From an uncultured Prevotella sp. (GTDB lineage: Bacteria; Bacteroidota; Bacteroidia; Bacteroidales; Bacteroidaceae): 10,583 bases of DNA. The stretch lies in the NCBI GenBank assembly GCA_947304695.1, contig CAMZBS010000066.1, forward strand, positions 1 through 10,583. The letters are read 5' to 3'. A model generated the notes under the pieces. That model worked only from the letters and a program-made list of their open reading frames with translations, searched no databases and was not told the origin of the DNA. The position numbers were made by a program, and so were the translations under genes. Shown here piece by piece: positions 1 through 7,443 of the stretch. Every line of letters begins with the position of its first letter. Within the stretch, counting starts at the first letter, position 1.

Positions 1-1127
1 GGCTTCGGCATACTGCTTCTGGGCAAAGAGCACTACTGCCTGCTGGTGACGGTAGCTGGGCTGCGGATTGAGCTCGTAGGCCGTGCGGGCTTCCTGCAAT
101 GCCTTGTCGAGCGACCATTCGGCAAAGGGAACGTCAGCCTTGTAGATTTCTTTCTGATAGATGAGACGCGAATAGGCATAATGGGTCTCATCCTTTTTCT
201 CAGACACCTTGATGGCCTGCTCATAATCGCGCTGGGCAGCAGCAAAGTCGTTGGCGTTGTAGTGCAGCAGGGCCAGGCTCTCATAGCCATCAGGAGCCGA
301 GGGGAAACGCGCAATGAAATCGTTAATCAACTGGACATAGCCGAGTGAGTCGCTGGCCGACGATGCCACATAGAGCGTCAGCACGGCCTGGTCGAGCTCG
401 GCAGGCAGGTCGGTCTTGATCCTGGTGGCACGCAGGGCGGGATCGTTGATGCTGAGTCCGGTGATGCGGAGCCCTTCGGCAAAACGGGCCGAGACAGCAT
501 AGTTGATGGTGTCGCCCTGACGTGCGGATGCCTGCATGAGACCAACCACCTCACCCTGCTCGTTGAGCAACGGACAGCCCTCGGCACCTTCCGGCATCCG
601 TACTGCCACGGTGTAGTATGCATTGTCAGTATTAAACGTCTCGGCCTTCCTCACCACACCCTGAACAGCATTCTTCTGCTCACGGCAAGGCAGGAGCCAT
701 GCCATGCTGCCCACAGGGAGCGGAGCCTGCGCCACTTTCAAGGCTGCCGACTTCTTGATGCCCGCCACACGGAACTTGGCCACATCATAAGTCTCATTGG
801 CTCCCAGCATGCACTCCACAGGGTACTCCTTGCCGTCGGCATCGAACACAATGCCCTTTTCTGCACCACGGAAGGGAGCATAGCTGCTCACGGCCTCGCC
901 CTGCTCACCAACGAAGAAGCCAGTGGAACTGCCCAGCAGTGTGCCGTCGGCATTGAAGGTCTTCAGCGTGACCACAGCCTTGGAGGCTTTCTTTGTCCAG
1001 GACTGAGCATGCAGGGGCAAAGAAGAAGTGAGAAGGGAGAAAGAAGAAACGAGAAAAGCAAGGAATGCAATTGTCTTAATCGGGTTGCCCCCCTTGCCAG
1101 CTTGGCTGCTAAGCAGTTCCTTCGCAT
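1..1127 (-). CDS. Secreted degenerate trypsin-like domain + TPR-like protein (3' end outside window)
   Basis: Reading leftwards, the segment opens with a hydrophobic signal peptide (1006-1080, core IAFLAFLVSSFSLLTSS) with a likely cleavage after LHA before QSW. A chymotrypsin/HtrA-like beta domain follows (about 480-1000). It carries a GSSTGFFVG strand, the ANETYDVAKFRV stretch where the catalytic Asp of trypsin-like folds would lie, and GAEGCPLLNEQGEVVG where GNSGGPLVN would be expected. No His motif of the TNNHVV type is visible and the Ser column is Glu, so it is probably a non-catalytic protease fold. From about 360 down to 1 the sequence is alpha-helical with TPR-like features (GYESLALLHYNANDFAAA, ARTAYELNPQ). 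The protein continues past position 1. As sequenced it has no ATG of its own and is in frame with recN; an ATG at 1127 would serve only if the G6 run at 1088-1093 had one more G. Role unknown; periplasmic scaffold or protein-binding is an inference. Confidence 0.7.
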
Positions 1128-1131
1128 TCTG
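1070..1131 (-). other. In-frame recN / secreted-protein junction with a G6 run
   Basis: On the minus strand the codons read AKELLSSQAGKGGNP then IKTIAFLAFLV with no stop. The homopolymer GGGGGG (complement at 1088-1093) sits just before the signal peptide. Inserting one G has two effects at once. RecN would end at GQPD followed by TAA (1076-1078), and the signal-peptide frame would open upstream to an ATG at 1125-1127, giving a basic n-region MRRNCLAAKLARGGNPIK. Removing one G gives neither. Three readings are possible: a sequencing or assembly indel, a true fusion, or polymerase/ribosome slippage. The sequence alone cannot decide; an indel or recent mutation seems most likely to me. Confidence 0.75.
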
Positions 1132-2760
1132 AATAGCGGCCTCGCTCACGTCGTTGCCGCTGAGCATCTGGGCAATCTCGGTGACACGCTCCTCCTGAGT
1201 GAGCTGTTGCATGTGGCTGGCAGTGCCGGTGGGTGTCTCTTCCTTATAGACCTTGTAGTGGGTAGTGCCCTGTGCGGCAATCTGGGGCAGGTGGGTGATG
1301 CTAATGACCTGACGGCCATGACTGCCCATCTCGGCCATGATCTGCGCCATCTGTCCGGCAATCTTACCGCTCACACCTGTATCTATCTCATCAAAGATAA
1401 TGGTGGGCAGCTTCACGGCACCACTAATCAGTGCCTTCAGTGCCAGCATCACACGGGCAATCTCACCACCTGAAGCCACTTGGGCTACAGGCTGCATGGG
1501 AGTGGAGGTATTGGCACTGAAGAGGAACAAAGCCTTATCGCTGCCACTCTTCGACAGCTCAGTCGGCTCCAGTTCGATGGCAAAGCGCACATGGGGCATT
1601 CCTAAAGGCACAAGTCGCTGTTGCATCTCTTTCTCAATCCTGGCAGCCGCCTTCTTACGGCAGGCTGAAAGTTTGTCGGCGGCAGCGGTGCTGTCTGTCC
1701 TCAGTTTCTCCACTTCCTGCTCAAGATCGGCCAGTGCCTCATCGCTGTTCTCTATATTGCTCAGCGTCTGGTGCAGCTGTTCCTGCTGGGACAGCAGTTC
1801 CTCTACCGTCTGGGCATGGTATTTCTTCTCAAGGTCGTAGATCTTGTCGAGCCGGGCATTGACGGCATCCAACTCAGCAGGGTCGAAGTCAATGCCTTCA
1901 AGCAGTGTCCCTACCTCCTGAGAAATGTCCTTCACTTCGATATAGCTGCTGTCTAAACGCTGCGACAATTCGCCCACCTTTGGGAACACGCGCTCAATGC
2001 CGTGAAGGGCCGAAGCTGCCTGCTTCAACTGCGAGACAATGCCTGCAACATCACCCGACAAGGCATTGTCGGCCTCATAAAGTGCCGTCTTGATGTCTTC
2101 CGAGTGGGTCATGGTCTCGCTACGCTGCTCCAGTTCCTCCTGTTCTCCGTCGAAGAGACGGGCATTTGAGAGTTCCTCATACTGGAACCGCAGGAAGTCT
2201 GCACGCTGGCGGTTGTCCTCAATGTCCTTCCTCATCGTCTGCAAACGCCTGGCGGCATCCTGATAGCGTGCAAACAGCTGCTGGAAGGCATTCAACTCCT
2301 TGGCATCGTCGGCCACGATGTCGACCACGCCCAACTGGAAGTCCTGCTTGGCCAGCAGCAAGTTCTGGTGCTGCGAGTGGATGTCCATCAGCTGGTCGCC
2401 CAGTTCCTTCAGCAACGACAGCGACACGGGGGTGTCGTTGATAAAGGCGCGGCTCTTGCCTGACGCGGTCAGTTCACGGCGCACAATGCAGTCATTAGCC
2501 TCATACTCAATTTCGTTCTGCTCGAAAAAAGCCTCCATGTCGTAGTTCGACAAGTCGAAATGAGCCTCAATAACACATTTATCAGCCCCACTCTTAATGC
2601 TTTTCGAGTCGGCTCTCTGGCCAAGCAACAGGCCCATGGCCCCTAAAATGATACTCTTTCCGGCGCCTGTCTCGCCTGTTATTACGGAGAAACCCTCACG
2701 AAACGCGATGTCAAGCGTTTCGATGAGGGTAAAGTTCTTAATGTATAGTTGTTTCAACAT
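1076..2760 (-). CDS. recN: DNA repair protein RecN
   Basis: RecN is a cytosolic SMC-like ATPase that acts early in recombinational repair of double-strand breaks. The start is ATG at 2760 (MLKQLYIKNFTLIETLDIAF). Visible are Walker A GETGAGKS at residues 29-36, a long central coiled-coil region rich in Glu, Gln and Leu (about 150-370), the ABC signature ASGGEIARVMLALK at 429-442, Walker B TIIFDEIDTGVSG at 453-465, and the C-terminal block ERVTEIAQMLSG. Family homology ends near residue 553 (ELLSSQ), the usual RecN length. In this sequence no stop codon follows: the frame runs on into the secreted TPR-like protein to the left edge. The end given here (1076) is the TAA that would be used if the G6 run at 1088-1093 contained seven G. 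A promoter-like sequence lies directly before the start codon. Function is near certain; the 3' boundary is not. Confidence 0.92.
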
Positions 2761-2765
2761 GACCG

Positions 2766-2797
2766 CAAAGGTATATCATTTGATTGAAACAACCAAG
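2766..2797 (-). promoter_or_regulatory. Putative Bacteroidales promoter for recN
   Basis: The minus strand shows TACCTTTG (2766-2773), a full match to the -7 consensus TAnnTTTG, with CTTG (2794-2797) 20 nt upstream as a three-of-four match to the -33 TTTG. The -7 element ends five bases before the recN ATG at 2760, so transcription would begin at or next to the start codon. It would give recN a supply separate from the upstream ansA-rbr transcript. The upstream part overlaps the 54-bp gap after the rubrerythrin stop. Confidence 0.5.
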
Positions 2798-2814
2798 GAT
2801 TTTCTGCGGAAAAA

Positions 2815-3357
2815 TCAATAGTTCTCTGCTTTCACCTGGAAATAGGCCTGGGCATGATTGCACACGGGGCACTCTTCGGGGGCTTTCTTGCCAATAACAA
2901 TGTGGCCGCAGTTGCTGCACTGCCAAATCACATCATTGTCACGCGAGAACACGCGCTCCTTTCTGATGTTGTCGAGCAGTTTACGGTAACGCTCCTCGTG
3001 TTCCTTCTCAATGGCTGCCACGCCTTCAAACTTCTCGGCAATCTCGTCGAAGCCTTCCTCACGGGCCTCACGGGCCATGCGGGCATACATGTCCGTCCAC
3101 TCGAAGTTCTCGCCACCGGCAGCATCCTCCAGATTGGTGGGGGTGTCACTGACCTTGCCACCGTTCAGGTACTTATACCACAGTTCGGCATGCTCTTTCT
3201 CGTTAGCTGCCGTCTCTTCAAAGATCTTGCTAATCTGCACATAGCCGTCCTTCTTGGCTTTCGAGGCAAAGAATGTGTACTTGTTACGTGCTTGCGACTC
3301 GCCTGCAAAAGCCTCCTGGAGGTTCTTTTCTGTCTTGGTTCCTTTCAGACTCTTCAT
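2815..3357 (-). CDS. rbr: Rubrerythrin
   Basis: Rubrerythrin is a cytosolic non-haem iron peroxidase that reduces hydrogen peroxide in anaerobes. The 180-residue protein has the standard two-part layout. The ferritin-like four-helix domain carries probable di-iron ligands E20 ([12 protein letters not shown]), E53 and H56 (EKEH), E97 and E100, and E117 and H120 (EKEH). A C-terminal rubredoxin domain has C147-x2-C150 and C163-x2-C166 (QCSNCG ... ECPVCNH). Start chosen at [12 protein letters not shown]; an upstream in-frame ATG at 3402 would overlap the asparaginase stop and add 15 residues unlike the family. It lies 34 bp after ansA with no promoter motif between them, so co-transcription from the ansA promoter is likely. 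All ligand positions appear intact. Confidence 0.95.
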   Translation of the reverse strand: MKSLKGTKTEKNLQEAFAGESQARNKYTFFASKAKKDGYVQISKIFEETAANEKEHAELWYKYLNGGKVSDTPTNLEDAAGGENFEWTDMYARMAREAREEGFDEIAEKFEGVAAIEKEHEERYRKLLDNIRKERVFSRDNDVIWQCSNCGHIVIGKKAPEECPVCNHAQAYFQVKAENY

Positions 3358-3391
3358 AGTTTTTGTTTTAAATGTTAGTAAATAAACTCTG

Positions 3392-4423
3392 TTAATTCTC
3401 ACTTATCTCACCCCTGATGCTGCGCTGCATGTATCGGCGCACCTGCTCAGGGTTGTCGTAATGCGACTGGAGAAACATCAGTTTCGTCACCGCACTCTCC
3501 ACCGTCGAGTCGAAACCACTGATCACGCCAGCCTCCTTTAGTTGGTAGCCCGTGTCGTAGCGCCCCATCTCAACGCTGCCTTGCATGCACTGACTGATGT
3601 TCACAATGACCTTGCCACGGCGTGTGCCTTCCCGCAACGCACTGATGAGCCAGGGATTCTGCGGAGCATTACCGCTTCCGAAGGTGCGCATCACAATGGA
3701 ACGCAGATTGGGTGTGGCGATGATGTGGCGGATCAGATCCTCACGGATGCCCGGGAACAGCGAGAAGATAATCACGTTATTGTCTAAGCGGAAGTGGGGC
3801 TTCATCGGTCGGGAGAAGTCAGGCTTCAGCATCCTGTCTTCATGATAGGTAATGTTTACCCCCGCATCGACAAGGTGCGGATAGTTGAACGACTCGAAGG
3901 CATTGAATTCCTCGGCACTCTGCTTCGTCGTACGGTTACCACGCAGCAGGTGACCGTTGAAGTAAATGCCCACTTCGGGCACAATAGCGGTGCCGTCCTG
4001 ATGGCGGGCCGCAGCAATTTCTATCGACGTAATCAGGTTCTCCTTACCGTCGGTACGCAACTGGCCAATGGGCAGCTGCGAACCCGTAAAGATGACGGGC
4101 TTCGTCAGGTTCTCAAGCATGTAGCTCAGTGCCGAGGCCGTGTAGGCCATCGTATCAGTACCGTGAAGCACCACGAATCCGTCGTACTCATCATAATGGT
4201 CGGCAATGACATGCGAAAGCTGTGTCCATAGTGCAGGCGACATGTCGCTCGAGTCAATGGGCGGCGAGAACTGGTAGGTCGAAATCTGGGTGTCAAACTG
4301 GTTCAGCTCAGGAACATTCTGAAGAAGAAGCTCGAAATCGAACGGCTCGAGCGCCTTTGTCAGCGGATTACGGTTCATGCCAATCGTTCCGCCCGTATAA
4401 ATCAGAAGTACCTTACTGTTCAT
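3392..4423 (-). CDS. ansA: Type I (cytoplasmic) L-asparaginase
   Basis: Hydrolyses L-asparagine to aspartate and ammonia. The protein is 343 residues, normal for the AnsA-type family, and has no signal peptide, which fits the low-affinity cytosolic enzyme. The first threonine motif YTGGTIGM places nucleophile T13. The second motif [12 protein letters not shown] gives T89 and D90, S59 lies in the substrate-binding region (PIDSSDMSP), and K167 in [11 protein letters not shown] is the likely triad lysine. [19 protein letters not shown] is a further family block. The start is ATG at 4423; the longer frame from 4486 is rejected because its extra 21 residues are encoded by the promoter and leader. 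It is the first gene before rubrerythrin. The pairing with an oxidative-stress enzyme has no evident biochemical link. Confidence 0.95.
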   Translation of the reverse strand: MNSKVLLIYTGGTIGMNRNPLTKALEPFDFELLLQNVPELNQFDTQISTYQFSPPIDSSDMSPALWTQLSHVIADHYDEYDGFVVLHGTDTMAYTASALSYMLENLTKPVIFTGSQLPIGQLRTDGKENLITSIEIAAARHQDGTAIVPEVGIYFNGHLLRGNRTTKQSAEEFNAFESFNYPHLVDAGVNITYHEDRMLKPDFSRPMKPHFRLDNNVIIFSLFPGIREDLIRHIIATPNLRSIVMRTFGSGNAPQNPWLISALREGTRRGKVIVNISQCMQGSVEMGRYDTGYQLKEAGVISGFDSTVESAVTKLMFLQSHYDNPEQVRRYMQRSIRGEISEN

Positions 4424-4456
4424 TTCTTTAGGATACAGGAAATGTAATTTTGGCGG

Positions 4457-4487
4457 CAAATATACGAAAAAAACGGAGAAGCACAAA
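4457..4487 (-). promoter_or_regulatory. Bacteroidales promoter for ansA-rbr
   Basis: On the minus strand TTTG (4484-4487) is followed by 19 nt and TATATTTG (4457-4464). This is an exact match to the primary sigma-factor consensus TTTG-N19-TAnnTTTG of Bacteroides and relatives. The predicted start of transcription is about 4450, giving a leader of roughly 25 nt before the ansA ATG at 4423. It lies downstream of the terminator at 4521-4545, so ansA is insulated from the genes to its right. Confidence 0.75.
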
Positions 4488-4520
4488 GGAAAACGCGGTT
4501 TTCTTCAATACCCATTTAAC

Positions 4521-4545
4521 AAAAAAAGGAGTACCGCTGTACTCC
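4521..4545 (-). terminator. Intrinsic terminator, minus strand
   Basis: A perfect 7-bp inverted repeat GGAGTAC / GTACTCC (4528-4534 with 4539-4545) and a 4-nt loop is followed on the minus strand by seven T residues (4521-4527). This is a textbook Rho-independent terminator. It ends the predicted small RNA and would also stop readthrough from the lipoprotein-murB-MBL operon before the ansA promoter. Confidence 0.88.
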
Positions 4546-4586
4546 AACCTTTGTTAACCTTAAATCTAATACTATGAAAAACACGG
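4521..4586 (-). ncRNA. Candidate small RNA (promoter-transcript-terminator unit), possibly Bacteroidales-1 type
   Basis: Between the MBL-gene stop (4656) and the ansA promoter the minus strand carries a promoter (4589-4620) and, about 45 nt after its expected start, a strong terminator. The transcript would be about 60-66 nt, with the terminator hairpin as its 3' end. The internal part is AT-rich and contains GTGTTTTTCATAGTATTAG and two copies of AAGGTT (around GGTTAAC), with no ORF of any length. From memory, similar short elements recur between genes in Bacteroidales and resemble the Rfam Bacteroidales-1 motif; I cannot confirm that match here. The alternative is a terminated leader or attenuator, but the next gene, ansA, has its own complete promoter. 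Confidence 0.5.
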
Positions 4587-4588
4587 TG

Positions 4589-4620
4589 CAAAAGTAGGGA
4601 TAAAGTTTCAATCCTGCAAG
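4589..4620 (-). promoter_or_regulatory. Bacteroidales promoter for the small RNA
   Basis: The minus strand has CTTG (4617-4620), a 20-nt spacer and TACTTTTG (4589-4596). This is a full -7 match and a three-of-four -33 match, with the same spacing as at recN and the GH3 gene. It sits 36 bp beyond the stop codon of the MBL-fold gene and points toward the terminator, not toward a nearby start codon. Confidence 0.6.
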
Positions 4621-4655
4621 AATTGCGCCGAAAAAGTTTTAGATTATAACATTTC

Positions 4656-5423
4656 TTAACCAGAAACTATCAATTCCATACCATCAAAGGCCAGTTCCAC
4701 ATGGTCAGGAAGTATCTTGTTGACTTCTTCGTGAAGCCCAATGTCGTGACACATGTGGGTGAGCAAGGTATGACGAGCCCCTACCCTACGGGCAAAAGCC
4801 ACGGCATCGTCCACAAGTTGATGGGAATGATGGGGACGGTCGAAGCGCAAGGCGTTGACCACCAGTGTGTCGACCCCCTGAAGCAAGGACAGCTGGTCGT
4901 CGTCAATGGTCTTCATGTCAGTGATATAGGCAAAAGTACCAAAGCGATAGCCCAGAATGGGCAGTTGACCGTGCATCACCCTGACAGGCAAAATGTCAAT
5001 ATCACCAATGCGGAAAGGCTCTCCTGCCTGTATGCGATGCAGCCCAATGGCAGGCACACCAGGATAGCGGTTCTCTGCAAAGCAATAAGGGAGCATCTGG
5101 AGCATGCCCTTGCAAGCCAATTCATCGGCATAGACATTGATTTCTCCAAACTGGCAATAGGGCCGCACGTCGTCCATACCGCCCATGTGATCATAGTGGG
5201 CATGGGTGACAAGGATGCCGTCAATACGGCGGAAAGGCTGCGGAAGGATCTGTTCACGAAAATCGGGGCCACAGTCAACGAGCAAGCGTGTCTGCTCCGT
5301 CTCAACAAGGATGGAGCATCGCAAACGCCGGTCATGAGGATGGCTACTCCTGCACACAGGACACTGGCAGCCTATGACGGGCACACCACATGAGGTTCCT
5401 GTTCCAAGAAAGGTGATTTGCAT
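4656..5423 (-). CDS. PhnP-type metallo-beta-lactamase-fold hydrolase
   Basis: The 255-residue protein is a metallo-beta-lactamase-fold phosphodiesterase of the PhnP/RNase Z-like branch. The metal motif THAHYDHMGG gives H74, H76, D78 and H79; H151 (VMHGQ), D169 (YITD) and H223 (LLTHMCHD) complete the expected two-metal site. The N-terminal GTGTSCGVPVIGCQCPVC provides C19, C21 and C24, which with H226 match the structural zinc site known from E. coli PhnP. There is no phosphonate operon around it, so the PhnP reaction on cyclic ribose phosphates is not implied; the substrate is open. Start is ATG at 5423, 19 bp after the murB stop, consistent with one operon. No signal peptide, hence cytosolic. 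Confidence 0.88.
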   Translation of the reverse strand: MQITFLGTGTSCGVPVIGCQCPVCRSSHPHDRRLRCSILVETEQTRLLVDCGPDFREQILPQPFRRIDGILVTHAHYDHMGGMDDVRPYCQFGEINVYADELACKGMLQMLPYCFAENRYPGVPAIGLHRIQAGEPFRIGDIDILPVRVMHGQLPILGYRFGTFAYITDMKTIDDDQLSLLQGVDTLVVNALRFDRPHHSHQLVDDAVAFARRVGARHTLLTHMCHDIGLHEEVNKILPDHVELAFDGMELIVSG

Positions 5424-5442
5424 AAGGACGCTAAGTGTGAGG

Positions 5443-6456
5443 TTAGACGATATTTACCTCCGGACTGATCTCGATGCCAAACCGCTGACGCACATCGGCC
5501 TGGATGGCATGACAAAGGGTCACAACCTCACTGCCACTGGCTCCGCCACGATTGACCAGCACCAAAGCCTGACGGTCGTGAACACCAGCCCTGCCCAAAG
5601 AGCGGCCTTTCCATCCGCACTGATCGATGAGCCAGGCAGCAGGAATCTTTTCATGCAGGGCATCGACGGGATAATGCGGCATTTCAGGAAACTGACGCTG
5701 TAGCCGTTCGAACACTTCACGACCCACCACAGGGTTCATAAAGAAGCTGCCTGCATTGCCCAACACCTGAGGATCGGGAAGTTTCTGCTGACGAATGGCT
5801 ATGATCACATCGCGCAAAGCCTGAGCTGTGGGTTGGCCGATGCCTCGCTGTTGCAGTTCGGCACGAATGTTGCCGTAGTCAAGCTGGGGGACGAAGACAG
5901 ACGAAAGCCGGTAGACCACATGGGTGATGAGATACTGGTTCTTCCATTCGTGCTTGAAGCGACTCTGACGGTAGCCGTAAGCGCAGTCCTCGGCTTTCAG
6001 CTCCACCTGCTGCCCATCGGCTATCCTGACAGTCTCCACCTTATATATAATATCAGCAGCTTCCGCACCGTAGGCACCAATATTCTGAACGGCAGAGGCT
6101 CCCACATCGCCAGGAATCAGCGAAAGGTTCTCAGCTCCATGCAGGTCGTGCTCCACACACCACGCCACAAAGGCATCCCACTCCATGCCACTGCCAACTC
6201 TGACCAGCGTATGGTCTCCAGCTGGTTGAAGGGTAATGTCGTCGATGGCCGAACGTACCACGATGCCTTCGAAATCGCGAGTGAGCAGCAGATTGCTGCC
6301 CCTTCCTATAATCAAGAAGGGAGTATCCTCATGTCTCAGCAGGGCTGCAGTCTCACGGGCCTCTTCCATCGAAGAGAACTCTACATAGCGGCGGCAGACG
6401 GCCTCAATGCCAAAGGTGTTGTGCGGCAAAAGACTGTAATTGCGCTCGTCTTTCAT
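5443..6456 (-). CDS. murB: UDP-N-acetylenolpyruvoylglucosamine reductase
   Basis: MurB is the FAD- and NADPH-dependent cytosolic enzyme that reduces UDP-GlcNAc-enolpyruvate to UDP-MurNAc in peptidoglycan synthesis. The 337-residue protein has the FAD-binding block IGRGSNLLLTRDFEGIV, SLIPGDVGASAVQNIGAYGAE (about 112-132), YGYRQSRFK with R163, and NAGSFFMNPVV with the proton-donor serine S237. It ends in SPEVNIV with E333. The presence of the YRQSRF loop and C-terminal domain fits the type I enzyme. I chose ATG 6456, five bases after the upstream TGA, because it gives MKDERNYSLLPHNTFG; ATG 6489 would overlap the lipoprotein gene by 28 bp and add 11 non-family residues. Second gene of the operon. 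Confidence 0.95.
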   Translation of the reverse strand: MKDERNYSLLPHNTFGIEAVCRRYVEFSSMEEARETAALLRHEDTPFLIIGRGSNLLLTRDFEGIVVRSAIDDITLQPAGDHTLVRVGSGMEWDAFVAWCVEHDLHGAENLSLIPGDVGASAVQNIGAYGAEAADIIYKVETVRIADGQQVELKAEDCAYGYRQSRFKHEWKNQYLITHVVYRLSSVFVPQLDYGNIRAELQQRGIGQPTAQALRDVIIAIRQQKLPDPQVLGNAGSFFMNPVVGREVFERLQRQFPEMPHYPVDALHEKIPAAWLIDQCGWKGRSLGRAGVHDRQALVLVNRGGASGSEVVTLCHAIQADVRQRFGIEISPEVNIV

Positions 6457-6461
6457 CTTTC

Positions 6462-7301
6462 TCAGGTATTCAGTTTGGTTAGCATCCATCTGTTGTTCTG
6501 ATGCCGGAATGTAATCCAGACTTCCAGGCCATTGGCTATTCCGCGCAGCACGAGGATTTTCTCATGGGCAGAAGCTTTCTGGCGTCCATACACAATATTA
6601 TATAACATGCGTGTGGGGAACTCAGGAGCAAAAGCATCCCAGAAGTCAGGAGTTATCACGCCTTCTATCTGGTTGAAATCGTCGTCAGGGTCAGGCCCGG
6701 AAAATTCCATCTGAGAAGAGAGACTTGCCCGTTGGAAAGCCGAATCGCTCACAAACTGCTGATAGAAGGCAAGGAACGAAGCGTTGTGATTGCGAGGAAG
6801 TGTCTGGTTGCGGATTTCATTTAGCATCCACCGTCCTGACTTACGACTGAAGAAGTACTGTCTGACAAAGCTCTCATTAAGGAAGATCTTCTCTACAATG
6901 GCTTCCTGCAAGGCCGTGTCCTTGACAAGCTCCATCTGGTCAGGCGAATCAAGAATAAGCGTGTAGTAGTCTTGATGCATGAAGAAATAGTCCATCTGCC
7001 ACTGACTACGCTCTATACGCTCCTGCTTCTGGCCGGAGTTGACCAGCAGGGGGAAGTTGATGCGCTCCAACTGCAGCCGCTGATGGGTGGCGAAATTGAA
7101 GATAAAGTCGTCGAACAGTTCGTCGGCTCCTTCCGGCATGATCTCGTCGGCCAGCGCAAGGCTATCGGCCGACTCAGCATCTGCCTCAGATTGCAAATCG
7201 TCGTTCGCCATGCCGTCACCTTCTGTGCGTGCATTTCTTCCTGTGCATGCCGAAAGACATAACGCAACGACTACCATTTTAATAAAGCCACTTGCAGACA
7301 T
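6462..7301 (-). CDS. Lipoprotein, DUF4348-like
   Basis: A 279-residue predicted lipoprotein of unknown function. The signal peptide MSASGFIKMVVVALCLSAC ends in a lipobox LSAC with the modified cysteine at residue 19, followed by a polar, acidic linker (about 20-55). The mature domain begins near ADELFDDFIFNFATH and includes QWQMDYFFMHQDYYTLIL and SGRWMLNEIRN. It ends in a repeat of the same kind of strand, NNRWMLTKLN. I recall this as the DUF4348 family of Bacteroidota, tentatively. The two RWML strands at similar distance suggest an internal duplication of an NTF2-like or SnoaL-like fold, which is an inference. Start ATG 7301 is preferred to the in-frame ATG at 7394, which lies beyond the promoter. 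It leads the murB-MBL operon. Confidence 0.8.
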   Translation of the reverse strand: MSASGFIKMVVVALCLSACTGRNARTEGDGMANDDLQSEADAESADSLALADEIMPEGADELFDDFIFNFATHQRLQLERINFPLLVNSGQKQERIERSQWQMDYFFMHQDYYTLILDSPDQMELVKDTALQEAIVEKIFLNESFVRQYFFSRKSGRWMLNEIRNQTLPRNHNASFLAFYQQFVSDSAFQRASLSSQMEFSGPDPDDDFNQIEGVITPDFWDAFAPEFPTRMLYNIVYGRQKASAHEKILVLRGIANGLEVWITFRHQNNRWMLTKLNT

Positions 7302-7327
7302 CTCTATAATAATATGCTTTCGAGGTG

Positions 7328-7357
7328 CAAAGGTACGAATTATTTTGAACAAACAAA
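7328..7357 (-). promoter_or_regulatory. Bacteroidales promoter for the lipoprotein-murB-MBL operon
   Basis: On the minus strand TTTG (7354-7357), an 18-nt spacer and TACCTTTG (7328-7335) match the Bacteroidales consensus, the spacer being one base shorter than usual. Transcription would start near 7321, about 20 nt before the ATG at 7301. It lies in the 142-bp divergent region shared with the GH3 gene, which otherwise is AT-rich and shows no obvious operator repeat. Confidence 0.65.
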
Positions 7358-7387
7358 CGATTTGATGAATAAAAAATAATCGTTTTG

Positions 7388-7419
7388 CTTGCATAATCCA
7401 TTCCTATTCCGTAACTTTG
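7388..7419 (+). promoter_or_regulatory. Bacteroidales promoter for the GH3 gene
   Basis: CTTG (7388-7391), a 20-nt spacer and TAACTTTG (7412-7419) form a good primary sigma-factor promoter, with a leader of about 20 nt before ATG 7444. It argues against the TTG at 7417 as a start. The lipoprotein promoter lies back to back some 30 bp away. Confidence 0.65.
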
Positions 7420-7443
7420 TGGCCAAACCAAGCCAACCAGAAG

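Noticed and set aside
2854..3378. 174-codon plus-strand frame opposite rubrerythrin
   Set aside because: Shadow frame; rubrerythrin di-iron and rubredoxin motifs are unambiguous on the minus strand.
4424..4486. Upstream ATG extending the asparaginase by 21 residues
   Set aside because: The extension covers the promoter -7 element and leader; the family begins at the short strand leading into YTGGTIG.
4574..4597. Seven-codon plus-strand ORF (MKNTVQK) in the gap beside the terminator
   Set aside because: It lies antisense to the predicted small RNA and its promoter, no plus-strand promoter is seen, and the ATG is better explained as the complement of the RNA sequence.
4701..5393. 230-codon open frame on the plus strand opposite the MBL-fold gene
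   Set aside because: The minus-strand frame has intact catalytic motifs. The plus frame has no recognisable domain and exists because of codon bias in the true gene.
5833..6501. 222-codon open frame on the plus strand opposite murB
   Set aside because: Antisense shadow of MurB, whose conserved FAD and active-site motifs lie on the minus strand.
7417..7443. TTG start giving a GH3 protein nine residues longer
   Set aside because: The TTG overlaps the -7 element of the promoter, and ATG 7444 begins a normal signal peptide.
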